NCBI GenBank assembly: GCA_041288195.1
Contig: JBGGME010000045.1
Span: 1-64,000, forward strand
Direction of reading: 5' to 3'
Length of the DNA: 64,000 nt
Source of the DNA: AWTP1-13 sp041288195
GTDB taxonomy: Bacteria > Pseudomonadota > Alphaproteobacteria > Rhizobiales > Hyphomicrobiaceae
Shown here in pieces: positions 42,966 to 52,075 of this stretch. A model generated the notes under the pieces. It did no database searches. It saw only the letters and a list, made by a program, of their open reading frames with translations, and was not told where the DNA came from. How positions within the stretch are numbered: position 1 is the first letter of the stretch; each line of letters starts with the position of its first letter. The translations under genes were made by a program, and so were the position numbers.

Positions 42966-43866
42966 CGGGCGGCGTGCGGTCCGTCGTGCCGACGGCGATG
43001 CCGCCGAGGATCAGCGCCATGGCGACGATCAGCGACGGGTCCAGCGCCTCGCCCAGTGCGAAGGTCGAGAACAGCGTGCCGACCACCGGCGTCGCCAGCA
43101 CGCCGAGCGAGGTCGTGATCGCCGGCAGGCTGCGGTTGACGGTCGCCATCGCCCAGTAGGCGACGACGATGCCGAAGATGCTGGCAAACAGGAACAGCCC
43201 CACGAGCTTGGGGTTCCAGTCGATATGGCGCGGGGCGCCTTCCAAGGCGAAGGCAAGCGCCCCCAGCACGACCATCGCCACCAGCACCTCCCAGAACACG
43301 AGCTGGAACGGCGTGGCGATCCAGGTGTGCGCGCGCACGTGCAGGATGCTCGCGGCCCAGCAGAAGGCGCCGAGCAGGATCATGCCGTTGCCGAGCACGG
43401 CGTTCCTATCGCTCCAGTCGAAGGCCAGCGGGTTGAACATCACGGCCAGCCCCGCCACGCCGATGGCGACGCCGAGCGCGCGCCGCGGCGTGATTCGCTC
43501 CCCCAGGAACAGCCGTGCGCCGGGCACGACCCACAGCGGCGCTGTGTAGCCGAGCACGACCGAGCGCCCCGCCGGAATGAACTGGATGCCGACCGCCAGC
43601 AACGCGGCGAAGATCACCATGTGCAGCAGCGAGATGTTGAGCACGACGATCCAGTCGCGGCGCGGGGGCAGGATCAGGTTGCCGGTGGCGATGAGGACAA
43701 CCAGCAGGGCCACGATGGCGATGACCGAGCGGATTGCCGACGCCCACAGCGGCGACACCTCGGCCACGATCGCCTTCATCACCGGCCACGTGATGCCCCA
43801 CGACAGCACGACCACGGCAAACAGCAGGATCGCCGCGGTGCGGGAGAGCGTGGCGTTGGTGGTCAT
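42925..43866 (-). CDS. DMT superfamily permease (EamA)
   Basis: The 313-residue inner-membrane transporter has ten predicted helices in two EamA repeats (from AAILLFAVVVLSWGITWPVMK and, in the second half, from NGMILLGAFCWAASILHV). Such proteins usually export amino acids or small metabolites. The start is ATG 43866. It overlaps the MmgE/PrpD gene tail to tail and is followed upstream by a palindromic repeat. The substrate is unknown. Confidence 0.92.
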   Translation of the reverse strand: MTTNATLSRTAAILLFAVVVLSWGITWPVMKAIVAEVSPLWASAIRSVIAIVALLVVLIATGNLILPPRRDWIVVLNISLLHMVIFAALLAVGIQFIPAGRSVVLGYTAPLWVVPGARLFLGERITPRRALGVAIGVAGLAVMFNPLAFDWSDRNAVLGNGMILLGAFCWAASILHVRAHTWIATPFQLVFWEVLVAMVVLGALAFALEGAPRHIDWNPKLVGLFLFASIFGIVVAYWAMATVNRSLPAITTSLGVLATPVVGTLFSTFALGEALDPSLIVAMALILGGIAVGTTDRTPPATSPAEREAERGL

Positions 43867-43923
43867 CTCGTAGGTCGGGTTGGCGCGGGCAGCGCGGTTG
43901 AGAGTCCGTCTCGACGTAGAACC

Positions 43924-44028
43924 GCGCGTAACCCGACATGGCCTCGGCGATTGGCGATGTTGGGTTACGCGCGGATCGACGTCACGGAGCACGATGGTAG
44001 AGCACTGCCCGCGCTAACCCAACCTACA
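43924..44028. repeat. Palindromic repeat (GGGTTA family)
   Basis: GCGCGTAACCCGAC and GTTGGGTTACGCGC pair with one mismatch around about 21 bases, and a third block GCTAACCCAACCTAC lies close by. It shares its core with the element at 9011-9103. It fills most of the gap between the DMT permease and the 2-hydroxyacid dehydrogenase and ends beside the stop codon of the latter. Confidence 0.75.
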
Positions 44029-44031
44029 TTG

Positions 44032-45006
44032 CTACCACGCCTTGAACGGCGTCTCGGCGACGGGGGTCTTCGGCGGCTTGCCCTCGGCGAAGGCGGCGAG
44101 GTTGTCGACCACCAGCTGGCCCATCATGCCGCGGGTGTAGGTCGAGGCCGAGCCGACGTGCGGGAACAGCGTGACGTTGTCGAGCTCGAGGAAGGCCGGG
44201 TTGATCTTGGGCTCGCCGACGAACACGTCGAGGCCCGCACGGTGGATCTTCCCCGCCTTCAGTGCCGCGATCAGCGCCGCCTCGTCGACCACCGAGCCGC
44301 GCGCCATGTTGATGAAGATGCCGCGCGGGCCCAGCGCCTCGAGCACGGCGGCGCTGACGATGTTCTGCGTCGCTGGCCCGCCCGGCAGGATGGCGATCAG
44401 CGTGTCGACGTCGCGCGCCATGGCGACGAGATCGTTGTAGTAGCGGTTGGCGACGCCCTTCTGCGGGTTGCGCGAGTAATAGCTGACCGGCCGGCCGAAC
44501 GCCTCGATGCGCCTGGCGATCGCCTGGCCGATGCGGCCGAAGCCGACCATGCCGATGGTGCGGTCGCGCAGCGAGGCTGCCGTCAGCCGGTAGTCGCCCT
44601 CGCCGGGCCAACGGCCGTCGCGCAGCCACTTCTCGGCGTCGTAGAACTCGCGCACGGTCGTCAGCAGCAGCCCGAGCGTTGTGTCTGCGACCTCCTCGGT
44701 CAGCACGTCGGGGGTATTGGTGACGATGATGCCGCGCTTGGCGGCCGCCGCCACGTCGATCGAATCGTAGCCGACGCCGAAGTTGCCGATCACCTTCAGG
44801 TTGGGGCAGAGCGCGATCATCGCCGCGTCGGTCTTCACGCCGGTGTGGCTGCCGGTGCAGATGGCGCGGACGTCGGGGCCCACCTTCTTCAGCAGCGCGT
44901 CGCGGTCCCCCGCCTGGTGCAGCCGGTGCACGGTAAACGATTTGTCGATGCCCTCGTCGATTAGCGACATCATCGGGCCGGTCGACAGCAGGGCAGGCTT
45001 CGCCAT
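44032..45006 (-). CDS. D-isomer-specific 2-hydroxyacid dehydrogenase
   Basis: The 324-residue NAD(P)-dependent enzyme, likely a glyoxylate/hydroxypyruvate reductase type, has the Rossmann loop GFGRIGQAIA, then ARG near 233 (catalytic Arg in INMARGSVVDE), Glu in DVFVGEP and His in LFPHVGSA. NFGVGYDSIDVAAA is typical of the group. ATG 45006 is preceded by CGGAGAG. It stands alone between a palindromic repeat and a divergent FAD oxidoreductase. Confidence 0.93.
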   Translation of the reverse strand: MAKPALLSTGPMMSLIDEGIDKSFTVHRLHQAGDRDALLKKVGPDVRAICTGSHTGVKTDAAMIALCPNLKVIGNFGVGYDSIDVAAAAKRGIIVTNTPDVLTEEVADTTLGLLLTTVREFYDAEKWLRDGRWPGEGDYRLTAASLRDRTIGMVGFGRIGQAIARRIEAFGRPVSYYSRNPQKGVANRYYNDLVAMARDVDTLIAILPGGPATQNIVSAAVLEALGPRGIFINMARGSVVDEAALIAALKAGKIHRAGLDVFVGEPKINPAFLELDNVTLFPHVGSASTYTRGMMGQLVVDNLAAFAEGKPPKTPVAETPFKAW

Positions 45007-45125
45007 GGGGGCTCTCCGGAAAGGCGGGTCCTCGCCTCCTAGCATTCCCCGGCGCGGACGTTCAATGTTATTGGCAGCGCCGGAATAGGTTGCGGAGCGC
45101 GGCGCACCTACCCCACATATGGGAC

Positions 45126-46742
45126 ATGACCCACGACGCCTACGACGTCGCCATCATCGGCGGCGGGCACAACGGCCTGACCTGCGCTGCCTATCTGGCG
45201 GGCGCCGGGCTGCGCGTCGTCGTGCTCGAGAAGAACGCGGTGGTCGGCGGGGCGGCCGTCACGGAGGAGTTCCACCCGGGCTTCCGCAACTCGGTCGCCG
45301 CCTACACGGTGAGCCTGCTCAGCCCCGTTGTGATCGCCGATCTCGAGCTCGAGCGGCATGGCCTGAGGATCCTCGAGCGACCGGTCGCCAACTTCTGGCC
45401 GGTGGACGAGCGGCGCTCCTTGCTGATGCCCTACGGCATGGTTGCGAGGCAGCGCGCAGTGGCGGCGTTCTCGGCCAAGGATGCCGAACGGCTGCCGGCC
45501 TACGACGCCGCGCTCGAGCGCGCCGCGGACTTCCTGCGCGCGCTCGCACTCAAGGCACCGCCCAACGTCGGCGGCGGCATCCTGGAGCTGGCGGGCGGCG
45601 CGGGCTTCGGCCGGCGGCTCATGGGTCTTCCGCTCGCCGACAAGCGCATGCTGCTCGACCTCTTCACCAAGAGCGCATCCGACTTCCTCGATCAGTGGTT
45701 CGAGAGCGACATCCTCAAGGGCGCGCTCGCCTTCGACAGCATCGTCGGCGCCTACGCCAGCCCGCATACGCCGGGCACGGCCTACGTGCTGCTGCACCAC
45801 TGCTTCGGCGAGGTCAACGGCAAGAGCGGCGTGTGGGGCCATGCCGTCGGCGGCATGGGCGCCATCACCAGGGCCATGGCGGATGCGGCGCAGACGCGCG
45901 GCGCCGGCATCCGCCTCGAGGCGCCGGTGGCCGGCCTCATCATCGAGGACGGCAGGGTCGCGGGCGTGCGGCTCGCATCCGGCGAGCGCATTGCCGCACG
46001 CACGGTGGCCGCCAACGTGCCGCCGAAGCTGCTGTTCCGCGATCTCGTGCCGGAGGGCGCCGTCGAGCCGGAACTCGCGGCCCGCTTCAAGGGCCTCAAG
46101 TCGGGCTCGGGCACCTTCCGCATGAACGTCGCCCTGTCCGAGCTGCCGGACTTTTTGTGCCGGCCCGGCAGGCAGCAGCAGGACCACCACGGCTCCGGCA
46201 TCGTCATCGGCGCCACCATCGACTACCTCGACCGCGCCTATACCGATGCGCGACGCCACGGCTGGTCGCGCGAGCCTGTTGTGGAGATGCTGATCCCCTC
46301 CACGCTCGATGCCTCGCTCGCCCCCGCCGGCGGCCACGTGGCGAGCCTGTTCGTGCAGCACGTGGCCCCGCACCTCCCTGCCGGCCACAGCTGGGACGAG
46401 GCCAAAGCCGAGGTCGCCGATCTCGTCATCGACACGGTCGCCAGGCATGCCCCCAACTTCAAGGCCAGCGTGATCGGCACCCAAGTGCTCTCCCCGCTCG
46501 ACCTGGAGCGCCGCTTCGGCATGGTCGACGGCGACATCTTCCACGGCCAGCTGACCCTCGATCAGCTGTTCTCCGCCCGCCCCGTGCTCGGCCACTCCGA
46601 CTACCGCATGCCCGTGCCCGGCCTCTACCTCTGTGGCTCCGGCGCACACCCGGGCGGTGGTGTCACAGGCTTACCGGGGCGCAATGCGGCCTTTGGAATC
46701 ATTCGAGATTTCAAGCGCGGCCGCTGGCGCGCCTCGCACTGA
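45126..46742 (+). CDS. FAD-dependent oxidoreductase, phytoene-dehydrogenase-like
   Basis: The 538-residue flavoprotein begins MTHDAYDVAIIGGGHNGLTC (FAD loop at 12-17), then VLEKNAVVGGAAVTEEFHPGF. A C-terminal segment LYLCGSGAHPGGGVTGLPGRNAA closes the FAD site. This arrangement matches the phytoene desaturase/amine-oxidase-like group known as PYROXD2-like, which usually is not carotenoid-related in bacteria without crt genes; none is seen here. ATG 45126 is chosen because the FAD loop begins there. The substrate is unknown. Confidence 0.9.
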   Translation: MTHDAYDVAIIGGGHNGLTCAAYLAGAGLRVVVLEKNAVVGGAAVTEEFHPGFRNSVAAYTVSLLSPVVIADLELERHGLRILERPVANFWPVDERRSLLMPYGMVARQRAVAAFSAKDAERLPAYDAALERAADFLRALALKAPPNVGGGILELAGGAGFGRRLMGLPLADKRMLLDLFTKSASDFLDQWFESDILKGALAFDSIVGAYASPHTPGTAYVLLHHCFGEVNGKSGVWGHAVGGMGAITRAMADAAQTRGAGIRLEAPVAGLIIEDGRVAGVRLASGERIAARTVAANVPPKLLFRDLVPEGAVEPELAARFKGLKSGSGTFRMNVALSELPDFLCRPGRQQQDHHGSGIVIGATIDYLDRAYTDARRHGWSREPVVEMLIPSTLDASLAPAGGHVASLFVQHVAPHLPAGHSWDEAKAEVADLVIDTVARHAPNFKASVIGTQVLSPLDLERRFGMVDGDIFHGQLTLDQLFSARPVLGHSDYRMPVPGLYLCGSGAHPGGGVTGLPGRNAAFGIIRDFKRGRWRASH

Positions 46743-46820
46743 CGGCTCGATTTTCCCGCGCGAACGTCCTATATTGGGTGCATCGGACAAGAGGCAGGGC
46801 CTAGAACCCTAAAGACACAC

Positions 46821-47210
46821 ATGAGCACGCCCCGACCACGCCCCCAGGTAATGAAGCTGACCGACAAGGCAGCCGCGCGCATCAAGGCCATCATGGCCGA
46901 GAAGGGCATCGGCAGCGCCGGCCTGCGAATCGGCGTCAAGAAGGGCGGCTGCGCCGGGATGGAATACACAATGGACTGGGCGTCCGAGCAGAAGCCCTAT
47001 GACGAGGTGATCGAGAGGGACGGCGCGCGCGTGCTGATCGACCCCAAGGCCGTCATGTACCTCCTCGGCACCGAGATGGACTACAAGACCGACAAGCTCT
47101 CGGCCCAGTTCGTGTTCTCCAACCCGAACCAGACGAGCGCGTGCGGCTGCGGCGAATCGGTGAACCTCGCGCCCGCGCCCGGCGACAAGCTCGAGGCGCT
47201 GCGGAGCTGA
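46821..47210 (+). CDS. A-type iron-sulfur carrier (IscA/SufA family)
   Basis: This 129-residue carrier passes Fe-S clusters to apoproteins. The three ligands are C44 (KKGGCAGMEY) and C108/C110 (SACGCGES). The N-terminal MKLTDKAAARIKAIM is the usual first helix. No other isc or suf genes are close, so it is the distal A-type gene often found alone or at the end of the suf operon in this order. A TATATT hexamer at about 46771 may be a -10 box, but no good -35 accompanies it. Confidence 0.95.
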   Translation: MSTPRPRPQVMKLTDKAAARIKAIMAEKGIGSAGLRIGVKKGGCAGMEYTMDWASEQKPYDEVIERDGARVLIDPKAVMYLLGTEMDYKTDKLSAQFVFSNPNQTSACGCGESVNLAPAPGDKLEALRS

Positions 47211-47216
47211 TCCCGG

Positions 47217-48428
47217 CTAGCGATGTGCGGCCTCGGTCCTGGCCTTCGCCGGGACCATGACTTCTGCGCGCCTGAGGACGAGGCCCAGCGCGGCGATCAG
47301 CACGATCGGCGTGAGCGAGACGAGGGTCATCTCGGCGATCGAGCGCGCCGCCAGCGGCAGCACCCATAGCGCTGTCAGCATGGAGACCTCCCAGGGCGCG
47401 AAGCCCTGGCGCAGCCCGTGCGCCGCGAGGAAGGCAATGGCGGGCGCCAGCACGACCAAGTCGTAGTCGAGGAAGTAGGGCGTGGCGATCAGGCTGGCCA
47501 GGATGAGGCCCGCGGCCTTGAGCTCGAAGACCGCGCTCGAGCGCCACAGCATCACGATCGCCACGGCGCAGCCGAGCGCAACCAGCATCTGCGCCGCATT
47601 CGCGACGGCCATCGGCACGCCGATGAGCCGCAGCCCGGCATAGACGCTCTGGATCTTGTGGAAGCCCGGCGCGCCCTCCATCACCACGCGGCGCGCCATG
47701 CCGAGCGAATGCCAGAATGCGGTGAACACGTCCGGCCCGAAGGCAATCGATGTCAGCCCGGCGACGGCGAGCACGGTGACGGCGGCAGCCGCGATCGTGC
47801 GCCAGCGCCCGGTCGCAACCAGCGCCAACGGGAGCAGCAGCCCGAACTGCGGCTTGTAGGCGAGGCAGCCCAAGAGCACGCCGGCGAGCAGCGGCCGGCG
47901 GTCGAGCACGAGCAGCGCGCCGCCCAGCAGCGCCGCCGTGATGAACCCATTGTGGCCGTGCGTGACGTTGACGAACACGGCCGGGAAGGCGAGCGCCGGC
48001 AGCCACGCCTCGGGCCGCCCGGCAATGCGCGTGACGACGGCGAGATAGGGGAGAAGCGTCACGGCCTGGTAGAGCGCGAGCGCGGCGAGAAAGGGGAGCG
48101 TGGCGAGCGCCGCCGCCAGCAGCAGGAACATCGGCGGGTAGTGCCAGCCGAAATAGGGGATGTCGGCGCGGCCCGATACTTCTTTCTGCACGGCGTGGTG
48201 GGCGTCGAAGTCGTAGGCTGCGCCCGCCTTGCCATCGAGCGCCAGCCGCCCCGCCGAATAGACGTTGGCGAAGTCGGTGCCGAGCGGGCGCCCGGCGCGG
48301 TCGACGAGGCCGTCGGAGGTCGCGAGCAGCGCGACGATGGCGACCGCATAGGCCGCGAGCAGCAGGATCGAATAGACGCACAGCCGCTCGCGCGTCACGA
48401 AGCTTCCCGATCTCAGCGCCTGCAGCAT
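47217..48428 (-). CDS. Integral membrane glycosyltransferase family 87-like (DUF2029)
   Basis: The 403-residue protein has about ten hydrophobic helices and the DUF2029/GT87 features: TDFANVYSAGRLAL with an acidic residue in the first loop, FGWHYPPMFLLLAAALA, and GCLAYKPQFGLLLP. Family members use polyprenyl-phosphate sugars as donors on the periplasmic face. ATG 48428 is the likely start. The 3' end converges with the A-type carrier gene 6 bp away. The acceptor is unknown. Confidence 0.88.
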   Translation of the reverse strand: MLQALRSGSFVTRERLCVYSILLLAAYAVAIVALLATSDGLVDRAGRPLGTDFANVYSAGRLALDGKAGAAYDFDAHHAVQKEVSGRADIPYFGWHYPPMFLLLAAALATLPFLAALALYQAVTLLPYLAVVTRIAGRPEAWLPALAFPAVFVNVTHGHNGFITAALLGGALLVLDRRPLLAGVLLGCLAYKPQFGLLLPLALVATGRWRTIAAAAVTVLAVAGLTSIAFGPDVFTAFWHSLGMARRVVMEGAPGFHKIQSVYAGLRLIGVPMAVANAAQMLVALGCAVAIVMLWRSSAVFELKAAGLILASLIATPYFLDYDLVVLAPAIAFLAAHGLRQGFAPWEVSMLTALWVLPLAARSIAEMTLVSLTPIVLIAALGLVLRRAEVMVPAKARTEAAHR

Positions 48429-48474
48429 AGCGCAGAGGCTAGGCGCCCTCGCCTACGGAATGGTTAAGGCGCCT

Positions 48475-48583
48475 GTCATTCCCGCCAAGCGCAGCGCAGA
48501 GCGGGAATCCAGCCTCAGACACCACAATCGTCATTGATCGCCGCTGGATTCCCGCTGACGCGCTGCGCGCTCGCGGGAATGAC
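48475..48583. repeat. REP-like palindromic element (GTCATTCCCG type)
   Basis: The element begins GTCATTCCCG and ends CGGGAATGAC. Inner blocks CGGGAATCCAGC and GCTGGATTCCCG are exact complements. It is related to, but distinct from, the GTCATCCCGG elements. It lies between the GT87-like gene and the MBL-fold gene. Confidence 0.8.
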
Positions 48584-48591
48584 AACGCGCC

Positions 48592-49230
48592 CTACTGGAT
48601 GAACGGGTTGTTCTGCCGCTCCTCGCCGAGCGTGCTCATGGGGCCGTGGCCGCAGATGAACACGAGGTCGTCGCCGAGGGGGAGCAGCTTGGTCTTGATG
48701 GCCGAGATCAGCGCGTCGTGGTCGCCGTAGGGAAAGTCGGTGCGGCCGATCGAGCCCTGGAACAGCACGTCGCCGACCAGCGCAAAGCGCTGCGCGTCGT
48801 TGACCAGCACCACCGAGCCCGGCGAATGGCCCGGGCAGTGCAGGATCTTGAACGTGTTGCCGGCCACCGTCACGGTGTCGCCCTCATCGAGCCAGCGGTC
48901 CGGCGTGACATTGCGCATGCCGGGCACCCCCATGCTCAGCCCCTGAGCGGCGAGGCCATCGAGCAGGAACTTGTCGGCCTGGTGCGGGCCCTCGATGGGG
49001 ATGCCGCCGAGCTTCTCCTTGAGCTCGGCCGCGCCGCCGGCGTGATCGAGATGGCCATGGGTGAGGATGATCTTCTCCAGCGTCATGCCGGTCTGCTTGA
49101 TGCCGGCCTCGATGCGGGCAAGGTCGCCGCCGGGATCGACCACGGCGCCCACCTTGCTCGCCTCGTCCCACAGCAGCGTGCAGTTCTGCTGGAACGGCGT
49201 GACGGGAACGATGGCGGCTTTGAGCGGCAT
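48592..49230 (-). CDS. MBL-fold hydrolase, glyoxalase II-like (YcbL type)
   Basis: The 212-residue metallo-hydrolase has T-H58-G-H60-L-D62-H63 and HCPGHSPGS with the next His ligand. GDVLFQGSIGRTDFPYGD carries the bridging Asp, and the last His is in FICGHGPMST. The short length and the sequence GSIGRTD match YcbL-like single-domain glyoxalase II enzymes, which hydrolyse S-lactoylglutathione or similar thioesters. ATG 49230 is chosen, since the frame further upstream has no homology. It stands beside a palindromic repeat. Confidence 0.93.
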   Translation of the reverse strand: MPLKAAIVPVTPFQQNCTLLWDEASKVGAVVDPGGDLARIEAGIKQTGMTLEKIILTHGHLDHAGGAAELKEKLGGIPIEGPHQADKFLLDGLAAQGLSMGVPGMRNVTPDRWLDEGDTVTVAGNTFKILHCPGHSPGSVVLVNDAQRFALVGDVLFQGSIGRTDFPYGDHDALISAIKTKLLPLGDDLVFICGHGPMSTLGEERQNNPFIQ

Positions 49231-49342
49231 GTGGGGGTTGCCTCGCGCTGCGGAGGGGCCAGTCCTAGTCGAAGCGGAGGGGGCGGTCCACCACAGTATT
49301 ACCGCCGGGCGAAGACAGAATGGCATCCCATGAGGCAGCGCG

Positions 49343-50122
49343 TCAGTACGCCCTATCCATACGGTAGTTGGCCTGTCGTGCCAACTGATCGAAGGTGAAC
49401 ACGGCAGGATCGTCACTCTTCCCAAACTTGCTAATGAACCGCTTCTTCTCTTCGAGATTCAAGAGGCCCCATCTACCAAGAATAACCGCATATTGAACCA
49501 CAGGGTCCGCGGCGCCACCAAAACTTTCCCACATTTGTCGAAGACGTGTCTGGTCTCCGAAACGATATCCAGAATTGCTGGTCTGCACACCGTCGTACAG
49601 CACCAATCCACATGCTCGGTCGATTAAGTCACGACAAAAGGTTAGCTTGTTTGCACCCAACCATTCCCGCCAAGAGTCTATTTGTGTCAGAGCGGATTGT
49701 AGCCGCCGGGCGGGTGATAAGGCGCTCGTGAGTATAGGTTCATGGGCAGTCTCTATCTCGATGAGACGGACACCTGCCCCGCCTTGGCTAACCTGGACGA
49801 TGGCGAAGTCCGCGACATATTTCGTTCCAATTTTCGGCTTTGCGATCAAGGCCAAGTCACCAGCATCGTTCATTCCAAACAAGCCCATCAAGAAACCAGG
49901 ACGCTGAATTAGAAACGTCTGTAGTTCCTCTTCCGGAGGATCTTTGGAGAGCACCGTACACAATGCATAGAGGTCTTGCGCATTAGGCGGCTGGCAACGG
50001 AGTCCGGTGGCTTCGAAATAGAGATCGGTACCCAGAGGGAGAATTGACTCGAGAATCTCCTGCGCCGCTGGTGACAGCGCCTCTAAGGTCTGGCTCTTCT
50101 CTTCCTCCTGCTTGATTGGCAT
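49343..50122 (-). CDS. Shedu-like DUF4263 protein, putative nuclease
   Basis: The 259-residue protein has an N-terminal helical segment EEELQTFLIQRPGFL (65-79), followed by a core with D105 (YVADFAIV), E122-x-E124 (LIEIETAHEP) and Q147 (LTQIDSWREWL). This order (D, then ExE/K, then Q in an IxxW helix) is what is seen in DUF4263 proteins, which include the nuclease SduA of the Shedu anti-phage system; their core is a PD-(D/E)xK fold. Here the usual K is E. It is shorter than B. cereus SduA. The DNA looks clearly more A/T-rich than mutY and the neighbours, which suggests transfer. It lies only 7 bp upstream of mutY on the same strand. Confidence 0.7.
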   Translation of the reverse strand: MPIKQEEEKSQTLEALSPAAQEILESILPLGTDLYFEATGLRCQPPNAQDLYALCTVLSKDPPEEELQTFLIQRPGFLMGLFGMNDAGDLALIAKPKIGTKYVADFAIVQVSQGGAGVRLIEIETAHEPILTSALSPARRLQSALTQIDSWREWLGANKLTFCRDLIDRACGLVLYDGVQTSNSGYRFGDQTRLRQMWESFGGAADPVVQYAVILGRWGLLNLEEKKRFISKFGKSDDPAVFTFDQLARQANYRMDRAY

Positions 50123-50129
50123 GGACGCC

Positions 50130-51236
50130 TCACATCTCGCGCAGGCCGTGCGCGATGATCTTGCGCATGACGCTCGGCAGGGCGACGCGGTCGAGGTCGC
50201 GGCGGGGGACCCATTCGCAGCGCTGCGGATCGGCCCAGAAGGTGAGCGCCGCGTCGATCCCCACCAGTGAGCGATAGACCAGCGACTCGAGCTTGAAGTG
50301 CGTGAAGGTGTGGCTCACCACCCCCGGCACCCCCCACCATTCCGCCCGCACCGGCGCTCCCCGCATCGCCTCGTCGAGCGGGGGCAGCGTCTCCGCCCAT
50401 TCGGTGGAGGGCACCTCCAGCATGCCGCCGAGCAGGCCCGCCTCGGGGCGCCGCCGGAGCAGCACCGCGCCGTCCTCGCGCAAGGTGAGGAAGGCGAGCC
50501 CGACGCGCACGGGACGCTCGGGCCGCGCCGCCCTCGCCGGCAGCGCGCTCTCGAGTCCGCGGGCATAGGCTGCGCAGTCGCCCTGCAGCGGGCACATCAG
50601 GCACGAGGGTCGCTTGGGCGTGCACAGCCCGGCGCCGAGGTCCATCAGCGCCTGCGCGAAATCGCCCGCGCGCCGGGCCGGCGTCAGCGTGGCGGCGAGT
50701 CGCCTGATCTCGGGCTTGGCGGCGGGCAGGGGTGTCGCCACCGCGAACAACCGGGCGACCACGCGCTCGATGTTGCCGTCCACAGGCGTGGCGCGCGCGC
50801 CGAAGGCGATGGCTGCGATCGCCGCCGCCGTGTAGGGGCCGATGCCCGGCAGCGCGCGAAGGCCCTCCTCCGTTTCCGGAAAGCGGCCGCCCAGCTCGCC
50901 GGCGACGACCTTGGCGCACTTGTGCAGGTTCCGCGCGCGGCTGTAGTAGCCGAGCCCCGCCCAGGCCGCGAGCACATCGTCCAGCGACGCCTCGGCCAGC
51001 GCCTCCACGTTCGGCCAGCGCGCCAGGAATGCCTCGTAGAAGGGGATGACCGCCTTGACCGTGGTCTGCTGCAGCATCACCTCGGACAGCCACACCCGGT
51101 ATGGGTCGGGCGTCCTGCCCTTGCGCGCCCGCCACGGCAGGTCGCGCCGCTCGCTGTCGTACCAATAGAGCAGGGCCGCCGCGGCCTGTGGGCCCGCGAA
51201 CCTGAATTGCAGTTGCTTTCTCGCCACACTTGGCAT
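50130..51236 (-). CDS. mutY: A/G-specific adenine glycosylase
   Basis: MutY removes adenine mispaired with 8-oxoguanine. The 368 residues show the catalytic E52 in SEVMLQQT, the HhH loop LPGIGPYTAAAI (129-140), D153 in VDGNIERV, the 4Fe-4S ligands C205, C212, C215 and C221 (Cx6Cx2Cx5C), and a C-terminal Nudix-like MutT domain that recognises 8-oxoG. The start is ATG 51236. The Shedu-like gene follows 7 bp downstream, and dciA lies upstream in the opposite direction. This order with dciA, dsbA and smc is normal in the order. Confidence 0.96.
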   Translation of the reverse strand: MPSVARKQLQFRFAGPQAAAALLYWYDSERRDLPWRARKGRTPDPYRVWLSEVMLQQTTVKAVIPFYEAFLARWPNVEALAEASLDDVLAAWAGLGYYSRARNLHKCAKVVAGELGGRFPETEEGLRALPGIGPYTAAAIAAIAFGARATPVDGNIERVVARLFAVATPLPAAKPEIRRLAATLTPARRAGDFAQALMDLGAGLCTPKRPSCLMCPLQGDCAAYARGLESALPARAARPERPVRVGLAFLTLREDGAVLLRRRPEAGLLGGMLEVPSTEWAETLPPLDEAMRGAPVRAEWWGVPGVVSHTFTHFKLESLVYRSLVGIDAALTFWADPQRCEWVPRRDLDRVALPSVMRKIIAHGLREM

Positions 51237-51353
51237 GGGCCTGCAGGGCCTCGTTCCGGCCGCAGCACGAATCGTCTACGCGATGGTAGGCGCGGCGCAG
51301 TCGCGTGGGAACCGGACTCCGAGGTCCGCTGCGCGAGTGTTGGGGAGCAAATC

Positions 51354-51941
51354 GTGAACTCACCGCCGAAGCCTGGCGCACAACGTCCGCGCGAGACCGT
51401 TGCATTTGCACGCAAGCGCCCCAATCCGCTGTTCGGGGTCAAGGTCGTGGGCAGCTTCCTGCCGGGACTCACCCGCAAAGCCTTCGAGAAATACGGGTTT
51501 TCCACGGCCACCCTGATCACGGACTGGGCAGCCATCGCTGGCGCCGAGCTTGCGGCCTATTCCGTTCCCGAGCGCCTGAAATGGCCGCACAGGCCCGAGC
51601 GTACCGAGGAGGATGCCGCGCCGACCGCCCGGCGCGATACCAAGGCCCGCCAGGGGGCCACGCTGGTGCTGAGGGTCGATGGCGCCCGGGCGCTGGACGT
51701 GCAGTACAAGGCCGGCCAGATCATCGAGCGCATCAACGCGTATTTCGGCTACGCCGCCGTCGCCCAGCTCAGAATCATCCAGGCGCCGATCGGTGCCGCC
51801 TCTTCCGCGATCCCGCCTGCGGCAACCAAGCCGGCCGAGCCGCTGACGCGGGAAGTGGCCCATATCGCCGATCCCGGCCTGCGCGAAGCGCTCGCCCGCC
51901 TCGGCGCCAACGTCCAGTCGAGCGCCCGCGCCGGCCGCTGA
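51354..51941 (+). CDS. DUF721/DciA-like protein
   Basis: The 195-residue protein begins with GTG 51354 after GGGGAG and reads VNSPPKPGAQRPRE. It then has VVGSFLPGLTRKAFEKYGFSTATLITDWAAIAG (in parts), with the DUF721 W-x-x-I-A-G motif, and a KAGQIIERINAYFGYAAVAQLRII core. DUF721 proteins such as DciA load the replicative helicase DnaB in bacteria lacking DnaC, an established role in other phyla. The C-terminal part is Ala/Pro-rich. It sits in the usual mutY-dciA-dsbA-smc block, divergent from mutY. Confidence 0.88.
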   Translation: MNSPPKPGAQRPRETVAFARKRPNPLFGVKVVGSFLPGLTRKAFEKYGFSTATLITDWAAIAGAELAAYSVPERLKWPHRPERTEEDAAPTARRDTKARQGATLVLRVDGARALDVQYKAGQIIERINAYFGYAAVAQLRIIQAPIGAASSAIPPAATKPAEPLTREVAHIADPGLREALARLGANVQSSARAGR

Positions 51942-52075
51942 CGCGGCTGCCCAGGCCGCTCCTCACGCCAATTTGCCTTATTCGGCACCGAACCTATGTT
52001 ATCTGCTTGGGAAATGCCGAAGCAGCGCCCGCAAGCGCTGGGCCGCAACCGAACCAGACGAGGACCCGACCTGCC

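Noticed and set aside
45126..46742. Carotenoid biosynthesis from the phytoene-dehydrogenase-like protein
   Set aside because: No crtB, crtE or other crt genes lie nearby, and the protein fits the broader PYROXD2-like group, so a carotenoid role is not supported.
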